Shown here in pieces: positions 32,678 through 41,424 of a DNA stretch of 60,862 nucleotides; within the stretch, counting starts at the first letter, position 1; the number at the start of each line of letters is the position of its first letter. Position numbers and translations under genes: made by a program. Origin of the DNA: Oscillospiraceae bacterium. Its GTDB lineage: Bacteria > Bacillota > Clostridia > WRLR01. The notes below the pieces were generated by a model, which was not told the origin of the DNA, searched no databases, and saw only the letters and a list, made by a program, of their open reading frames with translations. The stretch spans positions 1 through 60,862 of the forward strand of contig WRLR01000010.1 in assembly GCA_009777515.1 (NCBI GenBank), in the 5' to 3' direction.

Positions 32678-32790
32678 GTACTCTGCATGACGTACCCTGC
32701 ACGACATACCTGACGCGACGTACTTGGCGCGAAATACCCGATGCGATGTACCCGATGCGACATACCTGACGCAACGTACCCTGTACGACG
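32678..32790. repeat. 14-bp tandem repeat, eight copies
   Basis: GTAC/ATAC marks at 32678, 32692, 32706, 32720, 32734, 32748, 32762 and 32776 are exactly 14 bases apart, in units like CGATGTACCCGATG and CGACATACCTGACG. It lies just upstream of the GH13 gene. The open frame through it is not a gene. Confidence 0.88.
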
Positions 32791-32837
32791 GCAACCTTGT
32801 CGATATGCGGAATATACAAATAACGGAGGAAATGTTG

Positions 32838-35171
32838 ATGAAATGCGCACTGTATGAACACAACAACTTTATTACCGCAACGCTGGGCGGCGCGCGCCTT
32901 GTGTTTTCAGCCGAAACCGGCGCGTGGCTTGGCCTGTGCGACAGCGGCGGCAGCTACCTGCTGGACGGCGACAATGGGCTATCGGCGATTACGCTCACGG
33001 TAGGCGGCGTCTCGACAACGTCAACCGGGTACGATCAACTGTGGAACATCCGCGACACAAGCCCCGTCGGCCCCGGCCTGCGGCTCGCCAGATATTATCT
33101 TGATAATGGCGACATACCCGACGGCGACTTCCATGATAATGGCAACGAGTCCGACAGTGGCGCCTTCCAAAATAAAAGCGACGAACCCGACAGCGGCGCC
33201 CTCCATTTAATATTGGAAGAAAGCGGCTGGTCCATAGACATGACCTACCGCTACAACGCAATGCGCCGTCGCATCGAACGCTCCGCGCTCATCGCATGGA
33301 ACGGCGAGGGCGAGCAGCTCCTGCGCTGGGCAGAGCTGCGCATGCCGCCGCTGGCCGACGAGCGGGGCGCGGCGCTGGACATGCCCGGATACACCAATAT
33401 CCACCACTACGACGTTGGCAGGATGCCCGTCGGCAAGCTGGGCCTCCTGGAGGGGATGGACAAGCACGCCTGCTGCTGGCAGCCCGGTCTGCTGGCTGTC
33501 GACATGCCAGGGCGGGGCCTTTTGATATCGTGGATGTTCGGCGGCGACATGTCCGGATATTGGCAGGTATACCGCGGCCACAGGGGCGTCTGGGTGGAAC
33601 TCAAATGGTTCTGCTGCGCGCGCCTGCAAAAGGGAGGCTCAGTCAAGACGGGAGACCAGTATATCCGCCTGGGCTCAGGCGGCGCGCTCCGCGACGAGCT
33701 AAACTTCATGCATGACTTCTGGGACGAGGTAGGCGTGAAGCTCCCAGACAGCATGCCCACGCCCGACTGGGCAAAGAAGGCGTTTATATACGAGACGCAC
33801 CTGGGGCTCAAGAGTTTCCCGCGCACCGGCAGGTCACACAATCCGCACCCCACGGCCAAGGACCTGACCGCCGACCTGCCGCGCATAGCGGATCTGGGCT
33901 TCACCGTAGTCCAGCTCATGCCGACGTTCCCGTTCCCCAACTACTCCGTGGAGGACTACTTCGACATCGAGACGTGCTACGGGCCCAAGGCGGACATGAT
34001 CGAGATGGTCAGCCGCGCCCATGAGCTGGGCATGAAGGTGTTCGTCGACGTGGTGATGCACGGCGCGACCGACAAGACCGTCAGCCCGACGAACGCGAAA
34101 CACACGCGCCACCCGCTGCTGGACAAACACCCCGAGTACTTCATGTACACCGACGACGGGCGCGTCGCCAAAACCTACACATGGTCCTTCGATCAGGCCA
34201 ACGAGAGCTTCCGAGCCCACGCCACCGAGGCGTTCTGCCACTATGTACGCGAGCTGGACGTGGACGGCTTCCGCGTGGACGCCATCACCTGGAACTACTT
34301 CCCCAACTGGAAGCCCGGCCTGCCCTACCACGCATATAAATCCATGTACGGGTGCTACGGCCTGTTCCCTATCATCCGCGATGCCACCTGGGCCATCAAA
34401 CCCGAAATCACCTTTTACACAGAAACGACCGGCCCGCAGATGGCCAACTCCTACGATCTGTCATACAACTACGACGAGGTGTGGATGTACGAGCACCTGC
34501 TGCCGCCGTTTGACAAAATCCTGATGTTGGAGCGTAGGAACGCGCGCCTTGACGGCAGCAAAGTGGACGCGCGGGGCGCGGCGGAGTGGCTAGACCTGCG
34601 GCAGAAGGTCATGCCCAGGGGGTGGATAAAGGTGCACCATGCCGACTCCCACGATTCGCACGAGTGGGCATGGGTGGGCATCTTCCAGCGCGACTACATC
34701 GGCCTCGAACAATCGAGGGCGCTGTTCGCGTACTGTATTTTCGTCGAGGGCGGCGTGATGAACTACGCCGGGGGCGAGGACGGCTCGGAGGAGCTGTACA
34801 AGAGCCTCATCGCCATGCGCAAAACCTTCCCGGCGCTGATGGAAGGCAGTTGCGAATACCTGGCCGTCAAGTCGGAAAGCCGCAACATGCTGACGCTGCT
34901 CAGGCGCAAGGGCGAACAGACGCTTATACCTATAATAAACTTTTCGCCCGACGCCACGGAAACGACAATGGACGCCACTGCGGCAGTAGCGGCTTCGACG
35001 CTAGCGGCCACATCGGGGAACGGGCGTTCGGATGCTGATACGCACGCGACCTACCGCCTGACAGAATATTTTAGCAGTGCGACATTGGAGATAAAAGCCA
35101 ACGAGCTGGCATCAATACCCATAAACATTGAACCCTATAGCTACCAATTATGGCAAGTGGAAAGGATATAA
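32838..35171 (+). CDS. GH13 (alpha-amylase family) glycoside hydrolase
   Basis: 777 residues from ATG 32838, with GGAGGA eight bases upstream; the longer frame from 32724 only reads through repeats. There is no signal peptide, so it is cytoplasmic. After an N-terminal beta domain, the catalytic barrel shows the four GH13 regions: VFVDVVMHG, DGFRVDAIT (nucleophile Asp), FYTETTGP (acid/base Glu) and HHADSHDSH. It likely cleaves alpha-glucans or oligosaccharides brought in by importers. Residues about 88-121 (DIPDGDFHDNGNESDSGAF, then SDEPDSGAL) are a repeat-encoded acidic insertion, and an Ala/Thr/Ser insertion (TMDATAAVAASTLAATSG) lies near the C-terminus. Confidence 0.9.
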   Translation: MKCALYEHNNFITATLGGARLVFSAETGAWLGLCDSGGSYLLDGDNGLSAITLTVGGVSTTSTGYDQLWNIRDTSPVGPGLRLARYYLDNGDIPDGDFHDNGNESDSGAFQNKSDEPDSGALHLILEESGWSIDMTYRYNAMRRRIERSALIAWNGEGEQLLRWAELRMPPLADERGAALDMPGYTNIHHYDVGRMPVGKLGLLEGMDKHACCWQPGLLAVDMPGRGLLISWMFGGDMSGYWQVYRGHRGVWVELKWFCCARLQKGGSVKTGDQYIRLGSGGALRDELNFMHDFWDEVGVKLPDSMPTPDWAKKAFIYETHLGLKSFPRTGRSHNPHPTAKDLTADLPRIADLGFTVVQLMPTFPFPNYSVEDYFDIETCYGPKADMIEMVSRAHELGMKVFVDVVMHGATDKTVSPTNAKHTRHPLLDKHPEYFMYTDDGRVAKTYTWSFDQANESFRAHATEAFCHYVRELDVDGFRVDAITWNYFPNWKPGLPYHAYKSMYGCYGLFPIIRDATWAIKPEITFYTETTGPQMANSYDLSYNYDEVWMYEHLLPPFDKILMLERRNARLDGSKVDARGAAEWLDLRQKVMPRGWIKVHHADSHDSHEWAWVGIFQRDYIGLEQSRALFAYCIFVEGGVMNYAGGEDGSEELYKSLIAMRKTFPALMEGSCEYLAVKSESRNMLTLLRRKGEQTLIPIINFSPDATETTMDATAAVAASTLAATSGNGRSDADTHATYRLTEYFSSATLEIKANELASIPINIEPYSYQLWQVERI

Positions 35172-35230
35172 TACTGCTTTTTGCACGGAACGGGCTTCGG
35201 CGGGCGGGGCATCGGCATCAATGGGTCAAG

Positions 35231-35791
35231 TTATTCGTAGTTGCGGTGGCGGGCTTCCATTTCATCCTTTGACACGTTCATTATGCTTTGCAACGCAATG
35301 ATAAACATATCGTACATCAGCAGTGCGGACTGTTCGTACAGATTGCCCATCGGCTGTTTGGTGGGCACGAGATTGCCCGTCGCCCGGTATGCCATCGCCG
35401 GCAAAAATACCACATGGTCGGCGAGCCTGGCGAAATCACCGTCCGGGGTCGCCGTAATGGCGACTAGCGTCGCGCCCCGCTTTTTTGCCTGCTCCGCCGT
35501 GTAAAATATATGGCTGAACCTGCCCGAGCCGCTGGACACGACAAACACGTCCCCCTCGCCGCAGGATGGCGCGGTGTCGTCCCAAGCCCAGTGGGCGTCC
35601 TTGCCTAGGTGCATCAGGCGCATGACAAAAAATTTAAGACCAAGCCCCTCGCGCCCGCCGGCATAGCAAATAACGCGCCGCGCGCCCGCTATTGCCTTTA
35701 GCGCGGGCATGACGTCATCCTCGTTCAACCGTTCAAAAACCTGCTTGATTTCGCCCAATGCGCTAAAAGCATTCTCCCTGATCCCTGACAT
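35231..35791 (-). CDS. SIS-domain sugar isomerase-like protein (HxlB/PHI type)
   Basis: 186 residues; GGGGGG nine bases before ATG 35791. A single SIS domain: CYAGGREGLGLKFFVMRLMH (phosphosugar loop), SSGSGRFSH (Ser-rich loop) and AITATPDGDFARLADHVVFL. Size and motifs match 6-phospho-3-hexuloisomerase-like proteins, which convert 3-hexulose-6-phosphate to fructose-6-phosphate; the same fold serves as sugar-phosphate sensor. No hxlA partner is next door, so the exact role is open. It is convergent with the GH13 gene (gap 59 bases). Confidence 0.82.
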   Translation of the reverse strand: MSGIRENAFSALGEIKQVFERLNEDDVMPALKAIAGARRVICYAGGREGLGLKFFVMRLMHLGKDAHWAWDDTAPSCGEGDVFVVSSGSGRFSHIFYTAEQAKKRGATLVAITATPDGDFARLADHVVFLPAMAYRATGNLVPTKQPMGNLYEQSALLMYDMFIIALQSIMNVSKDEMEARHRNYE

Positions 35792-35849
35792 ATCCTAATA
35801 CCCCCCTGCCATATTATCGTGCTAGACGATTTTTAAAGTCGGTATTTTA

Positions 35850-35873
35850 CGGGCGAACACTGTTCGCCCCTAC
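35850..35873. repeat. Dispersed hairpin element, GGGCGAACA core (copy 2)
   Basis: GGGCGAACA/TGTTCGCCC around one base, right flank CCTAC. Same core as 32595. Confidence 0.78.
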
Positions 35874-35909
35874 AACATTTTGTATATGTGAATTATTGAT
35901 TGTCCATAT

Positions 35910-35932
35910 GTAGGGACGCACATTGTGCGTCC
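35910..35932. repeat. Dispersed hairpin element, GGACGCACA core
   Basis: GGACGCACA/TGTGCGTCC around one base, left flank GTAG. Both arms differ from the 25221 copy (GAACA to GCACA) yet stay complementary. Confidence 0.78.
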
Positions 35933-35982
35933 GTTACTTTTACAATCGCCAAATATTTTCGTGCGCAAACATTCATCAGTTG

Positions 35983-36030
35983 TATCGATTCCGCAATTAT
36001 ACCGATTCCACAGCTATACCGATTCTGCGA
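35983..36030 (-). repeat. 17-bp tandem repeat copying a gene end, three copies
   Basis: On the minus strand GAATCGGTATA recurs every 17 bases (marks at 36020, 36003 and 35986 on the plus strand). The first copy is the last codons ESV and TAG of the URO-D-like gene at 36014. Confidence 0.88.
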
Positions 36031-37351
36031 CTTCCTGCGCTATTTGCGCCCAGCGCCACAGTTTTTGCGGGTTGTATGATACGGTCGACAGCGTCTTCAT
36101 CAGTATCTCCATGGAACAATTGTTCCTGCGCGCGGCATCGACGGCGGTCTGCAGTTCTTTGCGCGCCGCCTGCTCATCCAGCGTCTCCGACGCGAGCAGG
36201 GCCGGGTCCGGTTTATATGAGTAAACGAAGCTCCCGCCGATTTGCTCGGCTGCGATGTATGGGTCCGCCCAGGCGCTTATCGATATTTTGCGCAGGTTCT
36301 TAATTTTTTTCAGCACCCCGATTTTGTTCTCCAGCGCTTCGCAGCATCCGTAGTAGGTCAGCGCGAAGCGGTTGAGCCAGTCCAGTTCAAAATTTATGGC
36401 GAACTCTTCAAACATTTCCGTTGAAATACTGGTGAATATCTGCGCCTTGCACGAGCCCCACATGTTGGAAGCCGTCACTGCCCCTGCGGAGTCCGCCGCC
36501 GGTATGTCGTCCGTATAGCCGTAACCGCCCGAGCCGATGAATGAGTTGTCCGTGTTTTGCGTCATGATGCCCAGCCGCTCGTACTGTATCATCGCATCGA
36601 TGGCAAGGTCGTTGTACCGTTTTGCCAGGGCCGTCATCATCTCCGGCCTGTCCATTAAGCTCATGAACACATTTTCGGCGCCCATCATATGAACGAAGTC
36701 GTCCCAAGGGGCGTGCGGACGCTCCTGCTCCGGCAGGCACACAAGCTTCACTTCCATAACGCCGTCGAATATTTTTTGCGTCGTGCCCAGCAGCTCCGCC
36801 GTTTTCGTTTCGTCGTAGTATATAACGGCAGGGCGTAAGCTCTCCACGTCCATCATAGAATTAATCACCGAGTTGTAGCGGTGCGCCCCGACGGCGCTCG
36901 TCTCGTCCGTCTTTAACACATAGTCGTCAGCTTTTACTCCGTAACCGGAATTTTCGACGACCGCCCTGCACTTGATATACGGTTCGACGACCATGTCCAG
37001 CGGCATGTGGCGGTGCATGTACAACTGGCGGCGCAGGTCCGTCTCCAGGCTGCGCGCGTATTCGCTCGCGCACGCTAGCGTAAGCTCGTCGTCGACATTC
37101 AGCTCGTTCCAGGGCATGGCGTAGCACATCACGACCGGCCGCTCCGGACGAAGGTCGTTTACCCTTCTCCAGCGCTCCCTGTTCGCGTTGTTCCTGTCGG
37201 ACGCCGCAATCGCCGCGACCCTGTCGGCAAGTGAGCGCAATATATCGACGTCGCGCGACGACACGCCCCCCTCGCCCACCGCGCTCAACGCGTTAATATC
37301 GTTAATACTGTTGTTAGCTTTGTTGCTGGCTGCAGATTTGTTCTTTGGCAT
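36014..37351 (-). CDS. URO-D superfamily protein (uroporphyrinogen decarboxylase-like)
   Basis: 445 residues; AAGGAA ten bases before ATG 37351. The C-terminal two thirds follow the URO-D/methyltransferase barrel: PWDDFVHMMGAENVFMSLMD, an SCKAQIFTSIS region, NRFALTYYGCCEALENKI (Tyr-Gly-Cys-Cys in place of the haem-enzyme motif), and ISISAWADPYIAAEQIGG. Proteins like this in sugar-utilising Clostridia are not haem enzymes; some relatives transfer methyl groups to corrinoid proteins, and function here is unknown. The N-terminal 35 residues (ASNKANNSINDINAL) are low-complexity and probably dispensable. It ends in a 17-bp repeat. A second, diverged relative is at 48651. Confidence 0.8.
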   Translation of the reverse strand: MPKNKSAASNKANNSINDINALSAVGEGGVSSRDVDILRSLADRVAAIAASDRNNANRERWRRVNDLRPERPVVMCYAMPWNELNVDDELTLACASEYARSLETDLRRQLYMHRHMPLDMVVEPYIKCRAVVENSGYGVKADDYVLKTDETSAVGAHRYNSVINSMMDVESLRPAVIYYDETKTAELLGTTQKIFDGVMEVKLVCLPEQERPHAPWDDFVHMMGAENVFMSLMDRPEMMTALAKRYNDLAIDAMIQYERLGIMTQNTDNSFIGSGGYGYTDDIPAADSAGAVTASNMWGSCKAQIFTSISTEMFEEFAINFELDWLNRFALTYYGCCEALENKIGVLKKIKNLRKISISAWADPYIAAEQIGGSFVYSYKPDPALLASETLDEQAARKELQTAVDAARRNNCSMEILMKTLSTVSYNPQKLWRWAQIAQEVAESV

Positions 37352-37451
37352 ATGCCCTGATTCCTTTTTATATATTCCTCTATTAAAATATTTCTTTGGC
37401 TATCAAAAAATTCCTATGGTAATCATAATATTACCATATAAACCATCGCAG

Positions 37452-37481
37452 TTGACAGTTATTGTCCCTATATTTTATAAT
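37452..37481 (+). promoter_or_regulatory. Promoter of tRNA-Arg
   Basis: TTGACA (37452-37457), an 18-base spacer and TATAAT (37476-37481). Confidence 0.8.
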
Positions 37482-37495
37482 GGGGACAGTAGCGG

Positions 37496-37569
<74 letters not shown>

Positions 37570-37632
37570 TTTTTTATTGATTAAACAAAGGGATTTTCAC
37601 AATGATGATCCATCAAACTCATGCGCTGGTCG

Positions 37633-37662
37633 CCGTGAAGTCGTTTGCTTCACGGTTTTTTT
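37633..37662 (+). terminator. Terminator after tRNA-Arg
   Basis: CCGTGAAG (37633-37640) pairs with CTTCACGG (37648-37655), then TTTTTTT. Confidence 0.85.
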
Positions 37663-37728
37663 CGCATTATCGAGTGACAAAGGAAATATCATGAACATAG
37701 ATCAATTCATGTATGGAGGAAGCTTGCA

Positions 37729-39237
37729 ATGGATAGTAATGGCTCAACAACAGCTACGATCGGTTTTGAGCAACAGATATGGAGAGCGGCGGATATTTTA
37801 CGCGGCAATATTGATGCTTCAGAATATAAGCATGTAATCCTCGGGTTAATTTTTTTGAAATACATTTCCGATAGATTCGATGAACGTTACCGCCAGCTAG
37901 TGGAAGAAGACGACGGTTTTGAAGAGGACACTGATGAATATGCGGCAGAGAATATATTCTTCGTGCCTCCTTCATCACGATGGAATGTCGTAGCGGAAGC
38001 TGCACACAAACCGGAAATCGGGCAAATTATTGACGACGCAATGCGAGCCATAGAAAGGGAAAACAAGCGGTTAAAAGATGTTTTGCCGAAAAACTTCGCC
38101 CGCCCGGAGTTAGACAAACGCAGGTTAGGCGATGTGGTCGATTTATTTTCAAATATTCAAATGACAGAACATGGTAACAGCAAGGACATTTTAGGGCGGA
38201 CATATGAGTATTGCCTAGCCCGATTTGCCGAACGCGAGGGTAAGCTCGCCGGTGAATTCTACACGCCAGCATGTGTTGTACGAACGCTTGTTGAAGTGTT
38301 GCAACCGTTCAGAGGGCGCGTATATGACCCCTGTTGCGGTTCGGGCGGAATGTTCGTACAATCAGCAAAATTTGTCGAACACCATCAAGGCAATATCAAT
38401 GATATTTCCGTATATGGCCAAGACTCAAACCCCACTACATGGAAAATGGCGCTGATGAACCTTGCCATACGCGGCATTGACGCAGATTTGGGAAATTATA
38501 ATTCAGATACCTTTTTCAACGATTGCCACCCAACCCTCAAAGCCGATTTCATTATGGCCAATCCACCATTCAACCTTTCTGACTGGGGCACTGACAGACT
38601 TGCAAACGATGTCCGATGGAAGTATGGCTTGCCGCCGTCCGGCAATGCCAACTTTGCGTGGCTCCAACATATGATACATCATTTGTCTCCCGTAGGGAAA
38701 CTCGGCATGGTACTGGCTAACGGCTCGCTGTCGTCCCAAAGCGGCGGCGAAGGCGAAATTCGGCGCCGCATTATTGAGGATGACCTTGTTGAGGGAATCA
38801 TCGCTATGCCGACGCAGCTTTTCTATACGACCCAAATACCAGTATCATTATGGTTTATTAGTCGTAATAAAATGCTAAAAGGCAAAACATTGTTTGTCGA
38901 TGCTCGTAAGATGGGAACGATGATATCACGAAAAAATCGTGAAATGATGCCCGATGACATTGATAAAATAGCTGCGACTTTTAAGGCTTTTCGCGATGGC
39001 ACGCTTGAAGATGTTAAAGGTTTTTGCGTTTCTGTCACTACTGATGACATAGCTAAGCAAGATTTTATGCTCACACCCGGGCGTTATGTCGGTATTGAAG
39101 AACAAGAAGATGATGGCGAGCCCTTTGAAGAAAAAATGGCGCGCCTGACCGGCGAACTTTCGATAATGTTCAAGCGCTCACATGAGTTAGAGGAAGAAAT
39201 ACGGCAAAGACTGGGGGCGATTGGGTTTGAAATATAA
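37729..39237 (+). CDS. hsdM: Type I restriction-modification DNA methyltransferase (HsdM)
   Basis: 502 residues; GGAGGA eight bases before ATG 37729. N-terminal HsdM domain (EQQIWRAADILRGNIDASEY, LGLIFLKYISDRF), then an N6-adenine methylase domain with motif I VYDPCCGSGGMFV (AdoMet binding) and motif IV NPPFNLSDW (catalytic NPPF). It methylates adenine at the site chosen by HsdS and so protects the chromosome. The gene overlaps hsdS by 17 bases. The region is clearly more AT-rich than its neighbours, which suggests acquisition by transfer next to tRNA-Arg. Confidence 0.97.
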   Translation: MDSNGSTTATIGFEQQIWRAADILRGNIDASEYKHVILGLIFLKYISDRFDERYRQLVEEDDGFEEDTDEYAAENIFFVPPSSRWNVVAEAAHKPEIGQIIDDAMRAIERENKRLKDVLPKNFARPELDKRRLGDVVDLFSNIQMTEHGNSKDILGRTYEYCLARFAEREGKLAGEFYTPACVVRTLVEVLQPFRGRVYDPCCGSGGMFVQSAKFVEHHQGNINDISVYGQDSNPTTWKMALMNLAIRGIDADLGNYNSDTFFNDCHPTLKADFIMANPPFNLSDWGTDRLANDVRWKYGLPPSGNANFAWLQHMIHHLSPVGKLGMVLANGSLSSQSGGEGEIRRRIIEDDLVEGIIAMPTQLFYTTQIPVSLWFISRNKMLKGKTLFVDARKMGTMISRKNREMMPDDIDKIAATFKAFRDGTLEDVKGFCVSVTTDDIAKQDFMLTPGRYVGIEEQEDDGEPFEEKMARLTGELSIMFKRSHELEEEIRQRLGAIGFEI

Positions 39238-40420
39238 CAATTCTATCATAGGTGATATAGCATCCGTACAAACAGGACCTTTCGGAAGTCAACTTCACAA
39301 AGAAGATTATGTAGTAATTGGCACACCTATTGTAACAGTTGAGCATTTGGGGCAAAGAAAAATGTCCCGCCAAAATTTACCCTGCGTATCTGATGAAGAT
39401 AAGAACAGGCTTTCAAAATATATACTAAAATACGGTGATTTAGTTTTCAGCCGAGTTGGTTCGGTTGATAGATGTTCTTGGGTTAGTGAAGAAGAAAATG
39501 GTTGGATGTTTTCAGGTCGTTGTTTACGAGTTCGTCCAAACAATCCTTCAAAAATATATCATAAATATCTTTATTATTTTTTTAATTTGGAAACAACCAA
39601 AGAATTTGTGCGTAATATTGCTGTCGGCGCAACGATGCCGTCTATAAACACCAAATTACTGTCCGAAGTGCCGATTGCTTTTCCGAATATAACTGAACAG
39701 CAGCAAGTTGGAGACATACTCTCTGTTCTTGATGATAGAATCGAAGCCAACTCAGCTATAAACCATCATTTAGAGCAGATGGCACTAGCGGTTTTCAAAT
39801 CGTGGTTCGTGGACTTCGAGCCGTTCGGCGGTGTAATGCCCGACGACTGGCGGGAAGGTATACTATCCGAAATCGCCAATGTTACTATGGGACAATCCCC
39901 TGACGGGACAAGTTATAACGAGGATGGTATCGGAACTGTATTTTATCAAGGGCGTGCTGAGTTTGGCTTGCGTTTTCCCACACGCCGCTTGTTCACCACA
40001 CAACCCAAGCGAATGGCGGCGAAAGGCGATGTGCTTATGAGCGTCCGCGCTCCAGTAGGAGATTTGAACGTTGCTTTTGAGTCATGCTGCCTTGGTCGCG
40101 GTTTGGCGGGAATCGAAAGCAAAGACGGTTGCCAGTCTTTTATCCTCTATACGATGTTCGCCTTGAAACAGAAACTCGATTTATTTAATGGCGAAGGCAC
40201 GGTTTTTGGCTCTATCAACAAGAACGATATGGCAAACCTCCATGTGCTTATCCCCACTAACGAGATACTCCGTCAGTTTGAGGACCTGGTTAATCCGATG
40301 GATGCAGCCATCGAAGCGAACTTTACAGAAAGCAATAATCTTCAAGCCATCCGTGACACGCTCCTACCCCGCTTGATGTCCGGTGAGCTGTTCATCGCCG
40401 ACCTCAGTAGCAGTAAATGA
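39221..40420 (+). CDS. hsdS: Type I restriction-modification specificity subunit (HsdS)
   Basis: 399 residues. The start is a TTG at 39221 (MGLKYNNSIIG) behind GGGGG, inside the end of hsdM; no ATG is nearer. Two target-recognition domains, each followed by a long helix, are visible: the first from IIGDIASVQTGPFGSQL to TEQQQVGDILSVLDDRIEAN, the second from GILSEIANVTMGQSPDGTSY to NLQAIRDTLLPRLMSGEL. These set the bipartite DNA sequence recognised. The two halves differ, so an asymmetric target is expected. It ends 25 bases before the DUF3800 gene. Confidence 0.95.
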   Translation: MGLKYNNSIIGDIASVQTGPFGSQLHKEDYVVIGTPIVTVEHLGQRKMSRQNLPCVSDEDKNRLSKYILKYGDLVFSRVGSVDRCSWVSEEENGWMFSGRCLRVRPNNPSKIYHKYLYYFFNLETTKEFVRNIAVGATMPSINTKLLSEVPIAFPNITEQQQVGDILSVLDDRIEANSAINHHLEQMALAVFKSWFVDFEPFGGVMPDDWREGILSEIANVTMGQSPDGTSYNEDGIGTVFYQGRAEFGLRFPTRRLFTTQPKRMAAKGDVLMSVRAPVGDLNVAFESCCLGRGLAGIESKDGCQSFILYTMFALKQKLDLFNGEGTVFGSINKNDMANLHVLIPTNEILRQFEDLVNPMDAAIEANFTESNNLQAIRDTLLPRLMSGELFIADLSSSK

Positions 40421-40445
40421 TGATTTTGCATAAAGGATAAACATT

Positions 40446-41279
40446 ATGTTACATCCAAAAAACAAACATAATATAAAAACACCTACATTGCGGATGTATG
40501 TTGATGAAAATGGAAATTATAATTTACGTGAAGATTTAACAAACAATAGTAACCGCTTCTTATGCCTTACAGGTGTTATAATGAATTTATCAGAACACGA
40601 TAAATTGGAAAAACAATTGGATGGATTAAAATTACATTATTTTGGCTCTACAGGAGTAATTTTACATAGACGCGAATTAATATCCGGCAAACCGCCTTTT
40701 GTAACGCTTAAAATCGAAGCAACTAGGGAATCTTTTAATATTGCTCTTCTAAAAATAATTACAGAACTAAAATATGGTGTAGTATCAGTGGTTATTGATA
40801 AAAAAGCACTTGTTGATAAATATACATTATTGAAAGCGTATGATCCATACGCTTTGGCATTAGAATACTTGATGCAACGCTATCAATATTGGATGCAGGA
40901 ACAAAGTAAGTGTCACGAACAGATATATGGCGATATTATGGCAGAATCCAGAGGGGGCTACGAAGATAAAATTACGAAAGAAACATATAGGCTCATGTAT
41001 GACGGAAAGGGCTACAATGAGTTAATGGGCGCAGATAGATATTATTCATCAAAAGAGATTAAACTGAGAAAGAAAAAGGAAAATATCGCCGGTCTTCAAT
41101 TTGTGGATCTGATATCACATCCTGCGCGAAGATATATCTTAGCCCAAAATAATTTAGCTGATAATATAAAACCTACCTCTTTCGAACAAAAAGTTGTTGA
41201 TGTGCTTGTTAAATCAAAATTTCGCAGCAAAAAAGGCAAGATAGATGGATTTGGTACAATATTCTTTCCTAAAAAGTAA
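40446..41279 (+). CDS. DUF3800 domain protein inside the hsd locus
   Basis: 277 residues; start ATG 40446 with AAAGGA ten bases upstream. The DUF3800 pattern is visible: MYVDENGN (D20, E21; usually DESGN), then LHRRELISG (His and Glu), the acidic IMAESRGGYED, and GLQFVDLISHPARRYI with a conserved Asp near the C-terminus. From memory, such proteins are frequent in defence islands and phages and the spaced acidic residues suggest a nuclease-like, metal-binding fold; no activity is proven here. The gene is strongly AT-rich, more than hsdM. It lies 25 bases after hsdS, likely in one transcript, and is followed by a hairpin region. Confidence 0.82.
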   Translation: MLHPKNKHNIKTPTLRMYVDENGNYNLREDLTNNSNRFLCLTGVIMNLSEHDKLEKQLDGLKLHYFGSTGVILHRRELISGKPPFVTLKIEATRESFNIALLKIITELKYGVVSVVIDKKALVDKYTLLKAYDPYALALEYLMQRYQYWMQEQSKCHEQIYGDIMAESRGGYEDKITKETYRLMYDGKGYNELMGADRYYSSKEIKLRKKKENIAGLQFVDLISHPARRYILAQNNLADNIKPTSFEQKVVDVLVKSKFRSKKGKIDGFGTIFFPKK

Positions 41280-41280
41280 A

Positions 41281-41334
41281 CGGCTCGCGAAGCGAGCCGT
41301 ACCGAGTGCAAGCACTCCACCTCCAAGTTTTTTT
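41281..41334 (+). terminator. Double hairpin and T-run inside the hsd locus
   Basis: CGGCTCGC/GCGAGCCG (loop GAA, 41281-41299) and GAGTGC/GCACTC (41304-41317) are followed by TTTTTTTT at about 41328-41334. It would split the locus into hsdM-hsdS-DUF3800 and PIN-hsdR. Confidence 0.65.
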
Positions 41335-41349
41335 GGATTGTATTAAATA

Positions 41350-41389
41350 TATCACAATATTGTATTATTGTAAAGTATTATTTGTGATA
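41350..41389. promoter_or_regulatory. Inverted repeat upstream of the PIN gene
   Basis: TATCACAA (41350-41357) and TTGTGATA (41382-41389) are a perfect 8-bp inverted repeat, 24 bases apart, in the AT-rich gap before the PIN start. It resembles an operator; the region between holds promoter-like AT sequence, but no certain -35/-10 pair. Confidence 0.45.
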
Positions 41390-41424
41390 ATAAACATAAT
41401 AAATTTTCGATTAGAGGAAACACT

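Noticed and set aside
32724..32837. N-terminal extension of the GH13 protein
   Set aside because: It is the translation of the 14-bp repeat array; GGAGGA stands before ATG 32838.
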